Assembly: GCA_029891385.1 (NCBI GenBank)
Contig: CM057229.1
Location: 4,961,001-5,025,000, forward strand
Direction of reading: 5' to 3'
From: Erythroxylum novogranatense
Lineage: Eukaryota; Streptophyta; Magnoliopsida; Malpighiales; Erythroxylaceae
DNA: 64,000 nucleotides
Shown: positions 43,561 through 56,280 of the stretch, in pieces
How positions within the stretch are numbered: position 1 is the stretch's first letter
Layout of the letters: each line of letters opens with the position of its first letter
Notes under the pieces: generated by a model
Database searches by the model: none
The model's input: the letters and a program-made list of their open reading frames with translations, nothing else
Told to the model about the DNA's origin: nothing
Program-made: the position numbers and the translations under genes

Positions 43561-44353
43561 AAATATTGTTATTAGGTAATATTGCATAGCCACACGGGAG
43601 TATCTTTGCAATTTAAAGCAACTTGGCAAGGGACAAAAGGTAAACGAAAAGAGAGGTAACATAGAAAGATTGCCAAGTGATACAATTGTAACTCACCTTC
43701 CTTCTGAATTCTGATGTATAAGATATGTCATCTCGTTTTCGAATTCTATAACAACTTAATGATGCAAGATAAGACGAAAATTAGTTAAGAGTAACAAATA
43801 AAATTAGAGAATAATGCTTTTTTGTCTCAAATTTAACAATTACAATAATGGAAAAGAGCTTTTTTTTAACCATATTGGTTCTGCCTAATTCTGGTGAGGC
43901 AGGACGCTACCGTTTGGATCCATGAGCTTGGTTGTTTTTAACGAGAGAATACTTGCAAAACAGCACAAGGCAAGCCGGGGGTTGATAACCGGCAGGCCCT
44001 TCCGACGCTCAAGTTAGTCTTTTTGTGAGGGTTTTGCTCGCTGTAAAACAGAGAAAATCAGGGTTCTAATATCATACCTGTATCATGACAGAGTAGTACC
44101 TTATATATGGAATAAATGTTATGTTTAGGTCTTTACGTAGGTTTTTACGTATGCATGGAGATTTTTGCGAATGGGTCGTAGACGCGTGGACTTGGGCTTG
44201 GGCCTAGCACGACCGACCCCACCATAAGCCCTCTACTCCTCGAGTTTGACCAAGGAGAAGTGTCGAAGGAGTACATAAGGATCGTGCAATTCGTCTGTAG
44301 GATAGCTCGTGGTAGGCTCGATCGGTCGGACATCAATGCATAGTACATGACAG
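43561..44353 (+). other. left part of a 'gypsy-type transposon protein' element, split by Athila
   Basis: Non-coding sequence whose last about 200 bp carry the GATCGGTCGG and GACCGACC words that continue beyond 60655. The Athila-like element and its CTCGC duplication separate this piece from 60656-64000. The element's own left end was not found. Confidence 0.6.
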
Positions 44354-44358
44354 CTCGC

Positions 44359-47300
44359 TGTTAATGGATATTTTGAGTGACTGTTTGCAATATTTTTGTA
44401 TCTTATTTCATTTGAATTCATTCATATTTTTTTGTGTTTAATTGTTCATTTTTAGTTCTTGTTGATTTTGCATGAAGATTTCATGATGAAATACAAATAC
44501 AAGATTAAAGCATGAAGTTTTGAAGCCCTTGGACATTTCTTTCACACCAAACGAAAGCATCTTTTTAGGTCCTCCTTAGCTTTAAAACACAGCTCCCATA
44601 CACCCACGGTCCCTCCACACATGTAGCTCCCATTCCAACCAACAGCACAATCCCACTCCATGCAAATAACACTCCATCCACCAGCCTTTTACGTTGCTTC
44701 CATCCCTCACTCACCACTGCAGGAATCCACTCACTTACCTTCACTATCACAGTTCCATATCTTCAACTGACACAAGCAGCTCACCAGAAGCATTTACAGC
44801 TCACACAACTCCAACAAGAAGCAGCCTCTTCCAACCCCACATGCCATTCCTCCACTTATAAGCTCCATACCACATTAACGCAACTGCTCCCACATTTTTT
44901 TTCTTTTTTTTTATCATCATCCAACAAGACAAGCCTCCTCCAATTAAAAAGGAAGAGAACGTTACACAAAAAAAAACTTATACTCCCCACTTACAACGCT
45001 CCAACACTGACGCTACACTGATCACTCATTTCACCACTCAACATTCTCCTCTCACATGAAGTAGCAGCTGGTGGAGACAACACCGAAGCTTGAGCTGGTG
45101 GCGTGGACAATCCTCCACTGGTGGACAGCAACGAAGCATTTGGTGGCAAAAGCAATAGAGGAAGCAGCTGTGTGGGAGAGGCTCAGAAGAACGTTACATC
45201 ACAAAGCTAAAGACATTGAGCTGGTTGGAGACTAACAATCAAAGTAGTTAGGTAAGCTCATTGATGCAACCTTCATTGAGTTCACAACAGTGTCAGCTGG
45301 TGAAGAAAAGTAGGTGGAAGCCAGAAAATTAAACGCAGCTGCTGGTGGAGAGTTAGACTACGTTGAAGCATGGGATGGACTCACTCACGTGGAACAAGCT
45401 GCTGGTGAGAAAAAAAAACGCAGCTGCTGGTGGAGACAACAACGAAGTTAGATGGTGGAAATAACATGATGAAGCAGCTGGTGACTTGATGAAGAGGACG
45501 TGAGCTGCTGGTGAAGACAAGGCTAAAGCAATACCGTTATAGCTGAAGAGAACCAGAAAGAAAAAGAAAATTTCGTTGATGCTAGCTGAGAAGATAACGT
45601 TGCTGTGGCTAGTGAAAATAAAAGGAGGGACCTTGGCAACCATCAACGAAAACTTTACAATCACATCAAGGCAGTTGGTGGCTTTGCAACGTGGATAGCT
45701 GTAGAGAGGAATAGGAAGGAGAAGCAGCTGGCTAGCACTCACACAAAAGTAGAAAACAACGTGCTAACTTGGTGGAAAATGACACAAGGCAGCTGGGGAA
45801 GTTAATTAAAAAACAACGTTGGCTAAGAGTGGAGGAGGACGTGCATGAATAAAAGGAGACACAACCTTATTTGTCACATCAGCTACAGTAACTAAAGAAG
45901 GGGTGTTTTAAATTTATTTTCTTTATTTTATTTCATATTTATTTTAATTGTGTGGATTTAATTAATGCAAACATATATTATGACCATGATTTATGTTTCA
46001 TTAATAAATATGTGTGAGTAAGTTTTTCTTTTCGGTTAAGGTTAAGATTGATATTGGATTAGGATAATTTTTGTGGTATTGATTTTTGCTTGATTAAATG
46101 CATATTTAGTCTTAATTTAACTTGATCACCTAAATTAAAGACCTTAGATGATTAAATGCCACAACCAATGGGATTTAATTTGTTGAAAAATTAATCAGGC
46201 GACATACTTGAGACTAAAGTGTAGACCAACCTTAAGATCTTGTGTGAGGATACTTAGAATTAACGAACTTAATTTTAGGCTTATTGTATTTAATGCCTTT
46301 TATTCCGAATTATCTATGGACCAAGTGGTGACTCGGATTTAAAAGAAAAGGAAACATCCATGAACATTGGGTTCGACTTACTTAAGTGAAGTATTTCCTA
46401 AATCAATCCACTGTTATAATATTTAGTGCCTAATCCAATTGAAGTCTAATACCTTAACCGATTTCTGTCATTTGATTAAATCTAGTCATTTTAATTTATA
46501 CCTTTCATTTTTCATATATTTTTTAATTTGCTTACTTTATTTTATTTTATTTTTAAGTCAATCAATTTTAGATCGTCTGAGTAATTTTTAATCTTTTAAT
46601 TTATTTGTCTTATGTGTTGGAAATTTTTCCCTTGAGTACGATATTCGATTCTTACCGTTTTATATTACTTGTCGACGGGGTGCACTTGCCTCTAATTGGT
46701 TTAGATAAAATTAAATTGTTTTGTTTAGACAACGGAACCAGGACGTGCATTAATAAAAGGAGACACAACCTTATTTGTCACATCCGCTACAGTAACTAAA
46801 GAAGGGGTGTTTTAAATTTATTTTCTTTATTTTATTTCATATTTATTTTACTTGTGTGAATTTAATTAATGCAAACATATATTATGACCATGATTTATGT
46901 TTCATTAATAAATATGTGTGAGTAAGTTTTTCTTTTCAGTTAAGTTTAAGATTGATATTGGATTAGGATAATTTTTGTGGTATTAATTTTTGCTTGATTA
47001 AATACATATTTAGTCTTAATTTAGCTTGATCACCTAGATTAAAGACCTTAGATGATTAAATGCCACAACCAATGGGATTTAATTTGTTGAAAAATTAATC
47101 AGGCGGCATACTTGAGACTAAAGTGTAGACCAACCTTAGGATCTTGTGTGAGGATACTTAGAATTAACGAACTTAATTTTAGGCTTCTTGTATTTAATGC
47201 CTTTTATTCCGAATTATCTATAGACCAAGTGGTGACTCGGATTTAAAAGAAAAGGAAACATCCATGAACATTGGGTTCGACTTGCTTAAGTGAAGTATTT

Positions 47301-49444
47301 CCTAAATCAATCCACTGTTATAATATTTAGTGCCTAATCCAATTGAAGTCTAATACCTTAACCGATTTCTGTCATTTGATTAAATCTAGTCGTTTTAATT
47401 TATACCTTTCATTTTTCATATTTTCTTAATTTGCTTACTTTATTTTATTTTATTTTTAAGTCAATCAATTTTAGATCGTCTGAGTAATTTTTAATCGTTT
47501 AATTTATTTGTCTTACGTGTTGGAAATTTTTTTCTTGGGTACGATATTCGATTCTTACCGTTTTATATTACTTGCCGACGGGGTGCACTTGCCTCTAATT
47601 GGTTTAGATAAAATTAAATTGTTTTGTTTAGACAACAGAACCAGGACGTGCATTAATAAAAGGAGACACAACCTTATTTGTCACATCAGCTACAGTAACT
47701 AAAGAAGGGGTGTTTTAAATTTATTTTCTTTATTTTATTTCATATTTATTTTAATTGTGTGAATTTAATTAATGCAAACATATATTATGACCATGATTTA
47801 TGTTTCATTAATAAATATTGTGAGTAATTTTTTCTTTTCGGTTAAGGTTAAGATTGATATTGGATTAGGATAATTTTTGTGGTATTAATTTTTGCTTGAT
47901 TAAATGCATATTTAGTCTTAATTTAGCTAGATCACCTAGATTAAAGACCTTAGATGATTAAATGCCACAACCAATGGGATTTAATTTGTTGGAAAATTAA
48001 TCAGGCGACATACTTGAGACTAAAGTGTAGACCAACCTTAGGATCTTGTGTGATGATACTTAGAATTAACGAACTTAATTTTAGGCTTCTTGTATTTATT
48101 GCCTTTTATTCCGAATTATCTATGGACCAAGTGGTGACTCGGATTTAAAAGAAAAGGAAACATCCATGAACATTGGGTTCGACTTGCTTAAGTGAAGTAT
48201 TTCCTAAATCAATCCACTGTTATAATATTTAGTGCCCAATCCAATTGAAGTCTAATACCTTAACCGATTTCTGTCATTTGATTAAATCTAGTCGTTTTAA
48301 TTTATACCTTTCATTTTTCATATTTTCTTTATTTGCTTACTTTATTTATTTTATTTTTATGTCAATCAATTTTAGATCGTCTGAGTAATTTTTAATCGTT
48401 TAATTTATTTGTCTTATGTGTTGGAAATTTTTCCCTTCGGTACAATATTCGATTCTTACCGTTTTATATTACTTGTCGACGAGGTGCACTTGCCTCTAAT
48501 TGGTTTAGATAAAATTAAATTGTTTTGTTTAGACAACGGAACCAGGACGTGCATGAATAAAAGGAGACACAACCTTATTTGTCACATCAGCTACAGTAAC
48601 TAAAGAAGGGGTGTTTTAAATTTATTTTCTTTATTTTATTTCATATTTATTTTAATTGTGTGGATTTAATTAATGCAAACATATATTATGATCATGATTT
48701 ATGTTACATTAATAAATATGTGTGAGTAAGTTTTTCTTTTCAGTTAAGGTTAAGATTGATATTGGATTAAGATAATTTTTGTGGTATTGATTTTTGCTTG
48801 ATTAAATGCATATTTAGTCTTAATTTAGCTTGATCACCTAGATTAAAGACCTTAGATGATTAAATGCCACAACCAATGGGATTTAATTTGTTGAAAAATT
48901 AATCAGGCGATATACTTGAGACTAAAGTGTAGACCAATCTTAGGATCTTGTGTGAGGATACTTAGAATTAACGAACTTAATTTTAGTCTTCTTGTATTTA
49001 ATGCCTTTTATTCCGAATTATCTATGGACCAAGTGGTGACTCGGATTTAAAAGAAAAGGAAACATCCATGAACATTGGGTTCGACTTGCTTAAGTGAAGT
49101 ATTTCCTAAATTAATCCACTGTTATAATATTTAGTGCCTAATCCAATTGAAGTCTAATACCTTAACCGATTTCTATCATTTGATTAAATCTAGTCGTTTT
49201 AATTTATACCTTTCATTTTTCATATTTTCTTAATTTGCTTACTTTATTTTATTTTATTTTTAAATCAATCAATTTTAGATCGTCTGAGTAATTTTTAATC
49301 GTTTAATTTATTTGTCTTACGTGTTGGAAATTTTTCCCTTGGGTACGATATCCGATTCTTACCGTTTTATATTACTTGTTGACGGGGTGCACTTGCCTCT
49401 AATTGGTTTAGATAAAATTAAATTGTTTTGTTTAGACCGCAACA
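44359..49444 (+). repeat. 5' LTR of the Athila-like element, expanded (5086 bp)
   Basis: The first 1482 bp match 58291-59763. From GTGCAT at 45841 onward a unit of about 903 bp is present four times. The part at 45060-45800 is rich in GCAGCTGGTGGAGAC-like words. Frames such as 45605-45805 recur in the 3' LTR only as LTR copies. Confidence 0.93.
45841..49438 (+). repeat. four tandem units of about 903 bp within the 5' LTR
   Basis: GTGCAT landmarks at 45841, 46745, 47648 and 48549 give periods of 904, 903 and 901 bp. The 3' LTR holds one unit (from 59764). Units join through AGACAACGGAACCAGGAC, whereas the last unit ends AGACCGCAACA, the true LTR end. Junction frames of 64 residues (46605, 47508, 48409) are by-products. 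Confidence 0.95.
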
Positions 49445-49450
49445 AGTTTT

Positions 49451-49468
49451 TGGCGCCGTTGTCGGGGA
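49451..49468 (+). other. primer binding site, tRNA-Asp type
   Basis: TGGCGCCGTTGTCGGGGA lies 6 bases after the LTR end and is complementary to the 3' end of plant tRNA-Asp, the primer of Athila elements. Confidence 0.93.
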
Positions 49469-49647
49469 GAAAATTTCTGATTTTGAGTTATTAAATTAGA
49501 TGGTGTTAATTGTCTAAGATTTAATTTTTGTTTTGTTGTTTATTTGCGTATTTTAGTTGTTTGTTTGATTGCTTTATTTCAGGTGTTTTATTTTTCATCC
49601 TTAGGTTTGTTATTATTATTATTTTTATTTTTTCCATTTTGTTTATG

Positions 49648-49862
49648 CTCACTCGTGGTCAAAAGCCCGAGAATTTGCTATTAGATACTGAAATTGAAAA
49701 ACCGCTTCGCAGTTGCGTGAAGGAAACCAGATTGGCTCGAGTAGTACTTCAAAGAGAAAGGACTAGAGAAGAGCAGTTTTCAGAGATGGAACAACACGAG
49801 GAGAGGTTGATGCCGCATACTGAAGAGAGAAGGGAGTTGACTATGATGGATTTGACAATGAG
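49648..49862 (+). pseudogene. Athila-like gag, N-terminal part
   Basis: Frame MLTRGQKPENLLLDTEIEKP with the RLARVVLQRERTREEQF and MMDLTM strings, the arginine/glutamate-rich start of Athila gag. It is cut at the target site of the solo LTR (49863) and continues in the same frame at 54256. Confidence 0.82.
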
Positions 49863-50050
49863 TGTTGGACCCCGAACCTTGAGTAACAATTTGACTTAGT
49901 AATATGAGTGATAAAGTGGATGAGTTGATTGAAATTGAGTTGAAAATCATGACTAAAAAGAGAAAGAGTGAAAATATGAAAAATTGTGTAATAGTTGACT
50001 TTTTGGCCTTGGAAGGTTGACTTTTGATTGAGGCAAAATTAGAGAAAATG

Positions 50051-50638
50051 ATCTACATGAAACTTGTAGATTATGTCAAGATCTTTCCGTAGACATAAAG
50101 TTTGATATTTTTCGATATCGGAAGTGAGAGTTATGCTCAGTCAAAGTTCGATTAGAGTTTCTTTGAAGAAAAAATTGACTTTTTGAGTTAGGCAAAATCC
50201 GAGAAAATGATCAACATGAAAATTGTAGCCTCTGTCGAGAGCTTTTTGTGGACATAAAGTTTGCAATATTTCGATATCGGGAGTGAAAGTTATGATCAGT
50301 CAAAGTTTATGTTTGATCGGGTTTGACTTTTATTATGGTTGAAATTTTGACTGAGAAATTAACCTAGTTAGAGGTTAATTTAGCCTTGATGTTCTCATGA
50401 AAATTGAAGGGTTTGTTTTGATCTTTATTTCGATATAATGTATGCAATTTTTCGATCTCGGAATAATAAGTTATTATTTTTACAAGTTTGTATAGAAGAT
50501 AGTATCTTTGACCGGAAAATGGACTCCCGTAGGAGTCGACTTGAGTTTTATGTCCTTCGTGAAAGATTTAGAGCTTCCCTCAAGCTTTCTATAGAGACTA
50601 AATTTGTCAAAATTGGAGTTCGGGATTAAGAGTTATGA
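50051..50638 (+). repeat. four diverged 84-bp modules in the solo LTR
   Basis: Starts at about 50051, 50211, 50393 and 50552 (spacing 160, 182 and 159 bp). Each has an ATGAAAATTGTAG-like start, GACATAAAGTTTG and TTTTTCGATATCGG-like middle words, and GAGAGTTATG at the end. Confidence 0.75.
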
Positions 50639-50690
50639 ATTTTGGAAGTTTCGAATTATTATGTGAAAAAAAATAGGAAAAATGTTGTAT

Positions 50691-50836
50691 CCCCGTCGCT
50701 AGGGCGACGTATCGCCATAGCGATGGCGAACGATTCGCTCGCATCGCTAGGGCGATGCATCGCCCTCGCGACAGCGGGCGTTCCGCCCGCGGCGCCAGGG
50801 CGAGCGAGCGCTCGCCTCGCCTCAGTGTGACGCCGT
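50691..50836. repeat. GC-rich block in the solo LTR
   Basis: About 145 bp of CGCTAGGGCGA/TCGCCATAGCGA-like words, directly after the module array, as in the LARD-like LTR. The composition stands out sharply from the AT-rich surroundings. Confidence 0.8.
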
Positions 50837-53800
50837 TTTGCCCTTTTTATTTTCTTAATTCCTCCTTTAATCCGACCTTTGTTCACTATTTTGCTCATAT
50901 CTTTTCCGTCCGACATCCGATTGAGTCGATTCTTGCGGCGTTGAATTCCCAAGACAATTATCTACATCCTCATAGAAATTTGTAAAATTTTGAGATTAAA
51001 TTAATGGTAATTAATTTAATCAAAGTGAGTCGGAAAATTTTCTGAGCATAGTTCAGTGTTTTGTGAAATTCGGGATCTGTAGAGATCCGATTGAAGCGAT
51101 TCTTGAGGAGAAATAAAGATAATACAAGGGGATACAAATCTTATGAAGACATGAAATGCCAATTTTGCCCCTAAGACTTTTAATTTTTGAATTTAAATTA
51201 GGATTAGGGTGAAATTTTCGGATTGGGAACACCTGAGAGTATTTTGAGCATAACTTTTGGTTTGGGAATTGAAATGAGGCGATTCTTGTTTTGAATTAAA
51301 CTAGAGACATAAGGCTACAATTGTTATGAAGACATCGAGTTTCAATTCTGGGATTAAGAATGTGAAATTGTGGACGGAAATAATCGTACATGGAAAATGT
51401 ATTAGAATATGAATATTTCTGAATTGTTTTGCGCATAACTTTTGATGTAGTGATCGGAATTGAGCGCGGTCAGTGGCGTTGGATTCGTATGATTGAGAGG
51501 AACATTTCTTGAGAAGGAAGTTTTAACAAATTCCTTCAACTCGATAGTGCGAATCGACCCGCAAGTAAGCATGACTAAAAGATAAATGTAAGGGCATTTT
51601 GGTCTTTTTATCATTTTTTAATGACATGGCACCAACATGTGAGGTGTTGCCGTTTAGAAAGATCTGGAATGTTAAAAGAAGAGAGGAAAATCAATTTTTA
51701 GAAGAAAGAAAGAATAAGAAGAGAATGAAGAAAATGAGAAGAGAGAAAAGATGAGAGAGTTTCGTATGGGAGAAAAGAATGGAGAAAACGATGGATTCTA
51801 AAGCTTCAAGCTTGTTTTTGGAGAAGATTCAAGGGGAAAGAGATAGAAGAAGATGACAACTTCATCTTGGGCAAGAAGGAATCCGAATCTTAGAGAGAGA
51901 AGGTAAGAGAGAGAAAATTTTTATGTTTGAATTTTGATGAGTTGATTGATTGATTTAGCTTAATATGGTTATGAATTGAAGTTTCCTATGATTAATTGAA
52001 GAGATTAGGCTATGATTATGCTTAATTTTGGATTAGGATGAAATTTGAGTTTATGTCAAATTTTGAAATTGGGGTTTTGTGAAATTGATGCTTTAGATGG
52101 CTAGAATTAGTGATGAATTTGAGATATCCTTAGTTAATTTTGATGTTTATGCTTTAGGTGAAGTTTAATTTAAAAAATTATGAATTGGGGGTTTAGGCCA
52201 AATTAGAGATTTGGGGGTTTTCCCAAATTTTGTGAATTAAAGGTGTAGAATCATCAAAAATAGCATGAATTGATAAAATATGAAATTAATTGTGAAGAAA
52301 TTATGTTTTATGAGATTGAATTTGGGTGTATTGGTTTAGGCCAATTTTAAAAATTGGGGATTTTCAAAATTGAAAATTGAAATAGCTTGGAATTATGATA
52401 AATTGGTGAATTCCTAAGTTAATTTTGAAAATTATGCTATTTATGATGTAAATTTGGATGATTATGGTTTAGGTTTTGTTAAATTGGAAGAGAGAGAGAA
52501 GCAAAAGTCAAATTGAAGCATTGGACAAGTTGCTTGCATGGAAATAAGGTGGGTAGCATATTTATATTTTGATTTGTAAGCTATATGTGAATTTTGAAAA
52601 TTAAAGAAAGCAATTTGAAAAAATAAAGAGAGCAAAATTGATTTTGATAGATTATTGTTTTGTAAATATTTGAAATAAAGATGATTAATGTTTGAAATTA
52701 TGATTTCGAATGATTTCTAAAAATTATTACAAGTTTAAATTCATTGATTCAAATGATATATAAATCGATAGAAATTTCCAAAATTCATTTGTTGTGTATG
52801 CATTGATAAATATGCAAATTGTTGAATTGATTGAATGGATTGACTTATTTGAATTGTGTGTATTATGTGATCGTGTCGCAGCAAGATTTTTGAAAAAATG
52901 CCTTCGGTAATTCAACTTTTTTTGCTTATGTGCTATATGAGTTTGGTAAGGTCCTTTGTGAGTCGTCATTGCTCTATGTGTATAGCCTTCGCCGGCTGCC
53001 CGCTAGTGGCACGGAGTCTGATTTTGGACTCCTTCACGGCTATAATTGGACCGCTTATGCGGAAAGTGTAGACGTTTTCATTCACGATCAAGACAGACCG
53101 CTCTGCGAGACTGGCAAGACGCTCGCTTGGACCTAGCTGCACCATTATGATATGTTATGTGTTTTCAATTTTGTTTCTGAATGTTGCATTCATATTTATG
53201 AAAATTCAAGAATGTTTGAAAAATAAGAAAAAGTGAGATTACTATGAAAAGTTTGAAAAAAAAATTAAATTAAAAAATTATAAAGTTTGAAAAATTCGCC
53301 CTTTTTGGCAAAAAGATTATTAAAAATGATTTCAGCTTATTTATCAGTTTATAAATGTGTTATCCACTTGAGTGTAGAAGTAATTCACCCCTTTCATCCC
53401 CATCTCCAAGTTTCGAGCAGGAGATCGGATGAAAGTATGTCAAGATGTTTGGTTTGATTTTGTATCATTTGGATTCGTGAGTTGATGTGTATATGAGTTA
53501 GATAAGTTTGGATAAGTATATTTATGAGAAAGATGAGTATGGTGTATGTACATAAATGATTGGGTTGTGTTTAGATTGAATTAAAGCATTGTATCCGTAT
53601 AAGAATAAATGTGAATGAGTTTTGGATATTAAATTGCTATGAATGTATATTGGGATTTATGGAAGTGTTAGATTTAGGTTTGCGTTTCATTGGTGTTTGG
53701 ATTCTGACGGTAGTGTCCGATGATTCGAGATCTGTTTGGGATTATAGAAGTGGTTATTTACCTTGCGGTGTTTTGGTTAGGATAAATGCAGCCGTTATGT

Positions 53801-54255
53801 TTGCCGAATTTTCGTTAGAAAATAAAGTGAAAATGAAGAAAAATAAGATTTAGATATATGAAAGATGGATTTATGAGATTGGTATAAATGTAAAGAAATT
53901 TGTTATGATTTGAGTGGGATGATGAAATTGATAAATATTGCTTTGTATGGGTTTGAGTAAAAATGGTCATAAGAGATGGAATAGAAAAGAAAAGAAAAAA
54001 AAATTATATCGGATTTCGGGATAGTGGACGTCTTAGGGTTTCCAACGCGACGCTGTTCTCTGTTACTTTGTTTCGGATGTCGGCTTTGTTTTGTTACGAA
54101 TTGATTCTGAATTCGAGTTCGCTTTTACTATTTCCTTTCGCATTCGATTTTACTTTTCGCTTCCGCATTTTTGCTTTCGATCCGAAATTTTCGTTTCCAT
54201 CCGATTCCGCTTCCTTCGTTCGGTTGGGATCCGGTTCCCGGATTGGGTCCCAACA

Positions 54256-55345
54256 ATGGGGCACAATAATAGACCCATGCCTCCCATTATAAGGCCGACG
54301 ATCATAGCTGCGAGTTTTGAGATTCCTCACAGCATTACATCCGTGGTGAGGGCATCTCTATTTGGAGGATTGCCTTTGGAGGATCCGAACACCCATTTGG
54401 AGACATTTTTGGATATTTGTGATTTATTCAAGCAGAATGGAGTATTGGAAGACGCAGTGAGATTAAGGTTATTCCCATTTTCTCTAAGGGATAAGGCTAG
54501 AGCATGGTTGGCTAGTTTGCAGTCGGGATCGATAACTACATGGGATGAGATGATGGGATTATTTTTGGCTAAATTTTTTCCTCCTGCCAAGGTTGCAAAA
54601 ATGAAGAATGAGATCACTTCCTTCACTCAGTTTGAAAATGAAAGTTTATATGAAGCGTGGGAGCGATTTCGGGATATGTTGATACAGTGTCTTAGTCATG
54701 GGTTCTCTACATGGCAGCAGGTCAATACTTTTTATACAGGAATGAACCCATCGACTAGGAGTACCATAGACGCTGCCGCAGGAGGTAGTTTAATGAGGAA
54801 AACACCTGATCAAGCTTACAAGTTGATTGATGAGATGGCCACGAGCAGTTTTCAATATCATACAAAAAGGCATCCTAGACGACCTACAGGAGCTCGTTTA
54901 GTTGACAATACAGTGGCTTTATCTGTTCAGATGGATGTTTTGACGAAAAATTGATAATTTGATGCACAGTGTGAGAGGAGGAGCTAGTTCTTCTTTAAAG
55001 AGTCAGGTTGTTTCATGAGCATGTGGTGGAGATTCCCATGCATCTTCTGAGTGTCAAGTCGGGAATCCTTTTGCTCAAGAAACAGAAGAGGCCCATTTTG
55101 TGGGCAATTATAACAGACAGCGATTGGACCCATATTCTAATACCTACAACCCAGGATGGAGAAATCATCCAAATTTCTCTTGGCGGAATGATCAGGTGGC
55201 ACAACCACAATCATCCAATGTTCAGAGACAACCACCTGCACCCCCAGGTTTCAAGGCTCCTAATCCTGCACCACCAGAGAAATCTAATCTCGAAGACCTA
55301 CTGTCGAAGTACATTTCCACTACCGAGGTCAAGATGCAGAACTAA
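54256..55345 (+). pseudogene. Athila-like gag, main part
   Basis: The Retrotrans_gag-type capsid begins at MGHNNRPMPP and reads FGGLPLEDPNTHLETFLDIC, LFPFSLRDKARAWLASLQ, FLAKFFPPAKVAKMKNEI, SLYEAWERFRDML and FYTGMNPSTRSTIDAAAGG (54256-54800). The frame is open to TGA at 54952. A knuckle-like CGGDSHASSEC (55021-55055) and a VGNYNRQ...NPGWRNHPNFSW region follow after frameshifts. Confidence 0.92.
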
Positions 55346-56280
55346 GAATCTTCTATCAGACATTTGGAGAATCAGATGAGCGAGATTGCTAGTTTGTTAA
55401 AGGAAAGACCTTTGGGTTCATTGCCTAGCACTACCGAGGCCAACTCGAGAGAACATGCAAAGGCAATTTTATTGAGGAGTGGTAGACAACTTGAAGAAGT
55501 TTAGAAGAAGCAGAAGGGTAAAGAAGTAGAAAAGAGTGAAGAAGATGAGAGTCGGGAAAGTGGAAAGGAGGCCATGTAAGCACCAAATGAAAAGGAGGAC
55601 CATCCAAGGTTATTTGTCGATCCCATCACAAATCCGTAAGACCTCGGATTCCTTATCCTCAAAGATTGAAAGGTACGCAATTAGATAAGCAATTTGGTCG
55701 TTTTCTTGAGATATTTAAAAAATTGCATATAAACATTCCTTTTGTTGAGGCCATAGCGCAGATGCCTTCTTATGTGAAGTTTTTAAAAGAATTTTGTCTA
55801 ACAAGAGGAGGCTTGAGGAGTATGCCACGGTGAAACTGAATGAGGAGTGTTCGGCCATATTGTCGAGAAAGCTACCACCGAAGCTTAAGGATCCAGGGAG
55901 TTTTACTATTCCTTTTGTTATTGGTGATTTACATATAGATAAGACTTTAATGGATTTGGGTGCGAGTATTAATTTAATGCCTCTTTCTGTTTTCAGGAAA
56001 ATAGGATTGGCGGAGCCCAACCAACAACTATTTCGCTTCAGCTGGCAGATAGGTCAATCACCTATCCGAGGGGAATCATTGAGGATGTATTGGTCAAGGT
56101 CGAGAAGTTCATCTTCCCGGTGGATTTTTTATTCCTTGATATGGAGGAAGATATTGACATCCCCATCATTCTTGGGAGACCTTTAATGGCTACTGCACAG
56201 ATAATCATCGATGTACAACGTGGAAAGCTCATCTTAAGACTTCAAGATGAAGAACTAGTGTTCGATGTGTTCAATGCTAT
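55346..56280 (+). pseudogene. Athila-like protease region
   Basis: The linker (SIRHLENQMSEIASLL, 55349-55398) is broken by stops. The protease shows PGSFTIPFVIGDLHID and LMDLGASINLMPLSVF (55894-55995), with the catalytic Asp in DLGAS as in Athila. IDIPIILGRPLMATA (56153-56197) is the C-terminal ILGRPFL-type flap. A frameshift lies near 56005-56090 between the two halves. Confidence 0.88.

Larger units (their letters stand above)
49863..54255 (+). mobile_element. solo LTR, 4393 bp, related to the LARD-like LTR
   Basis: It starts TGTTGGACCCCGAACC and ends GGATTGGGTCCCAACA. Flanking 5-mers are ATGAG and ATGGG, a target duplication with one mismatch. No PBS-internal-PPT segment is present. It holds four 84-bp modules (50051-50638), a GC-rich block (50691-50836), the CGTCCGACATCCGATTGA motif (50906-50923) and further about 150-200-bp degenerate repeats (50893-51450). 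The gag frame on both sides joins when it is excluded. Confidence 0.88.

Noticed and set aside
45605..45805. 66-residue frame found again at 59528-59728
   Set aside because: Conservation is explained by the two LTRs being copies of each other. It lies in LTR U3-type sequence, not in a gene.
46605..49494. Repeated 60-64-residue frames at about 903-bp intervals (46605, 47508, 48409, 49312)
   Set aside because: They are identical by-products of tandem LTR units. Each spans a unit junction and has no domain similarity.
52930..53136. 68-residue frame in the solo LTR
   Set aside because: No domain, inside an LTR, and the region corresponds in position to the minisatellite of the LARD-like LTR.
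54091..54255. Upstream extension of the Athila gag frame (FAFTISFRIRFYFSL...)
   Set aside because: This part is the end of the solo LTR. The gag frame is open into it by chance, and the true N-terminus lies at 49648-49862.
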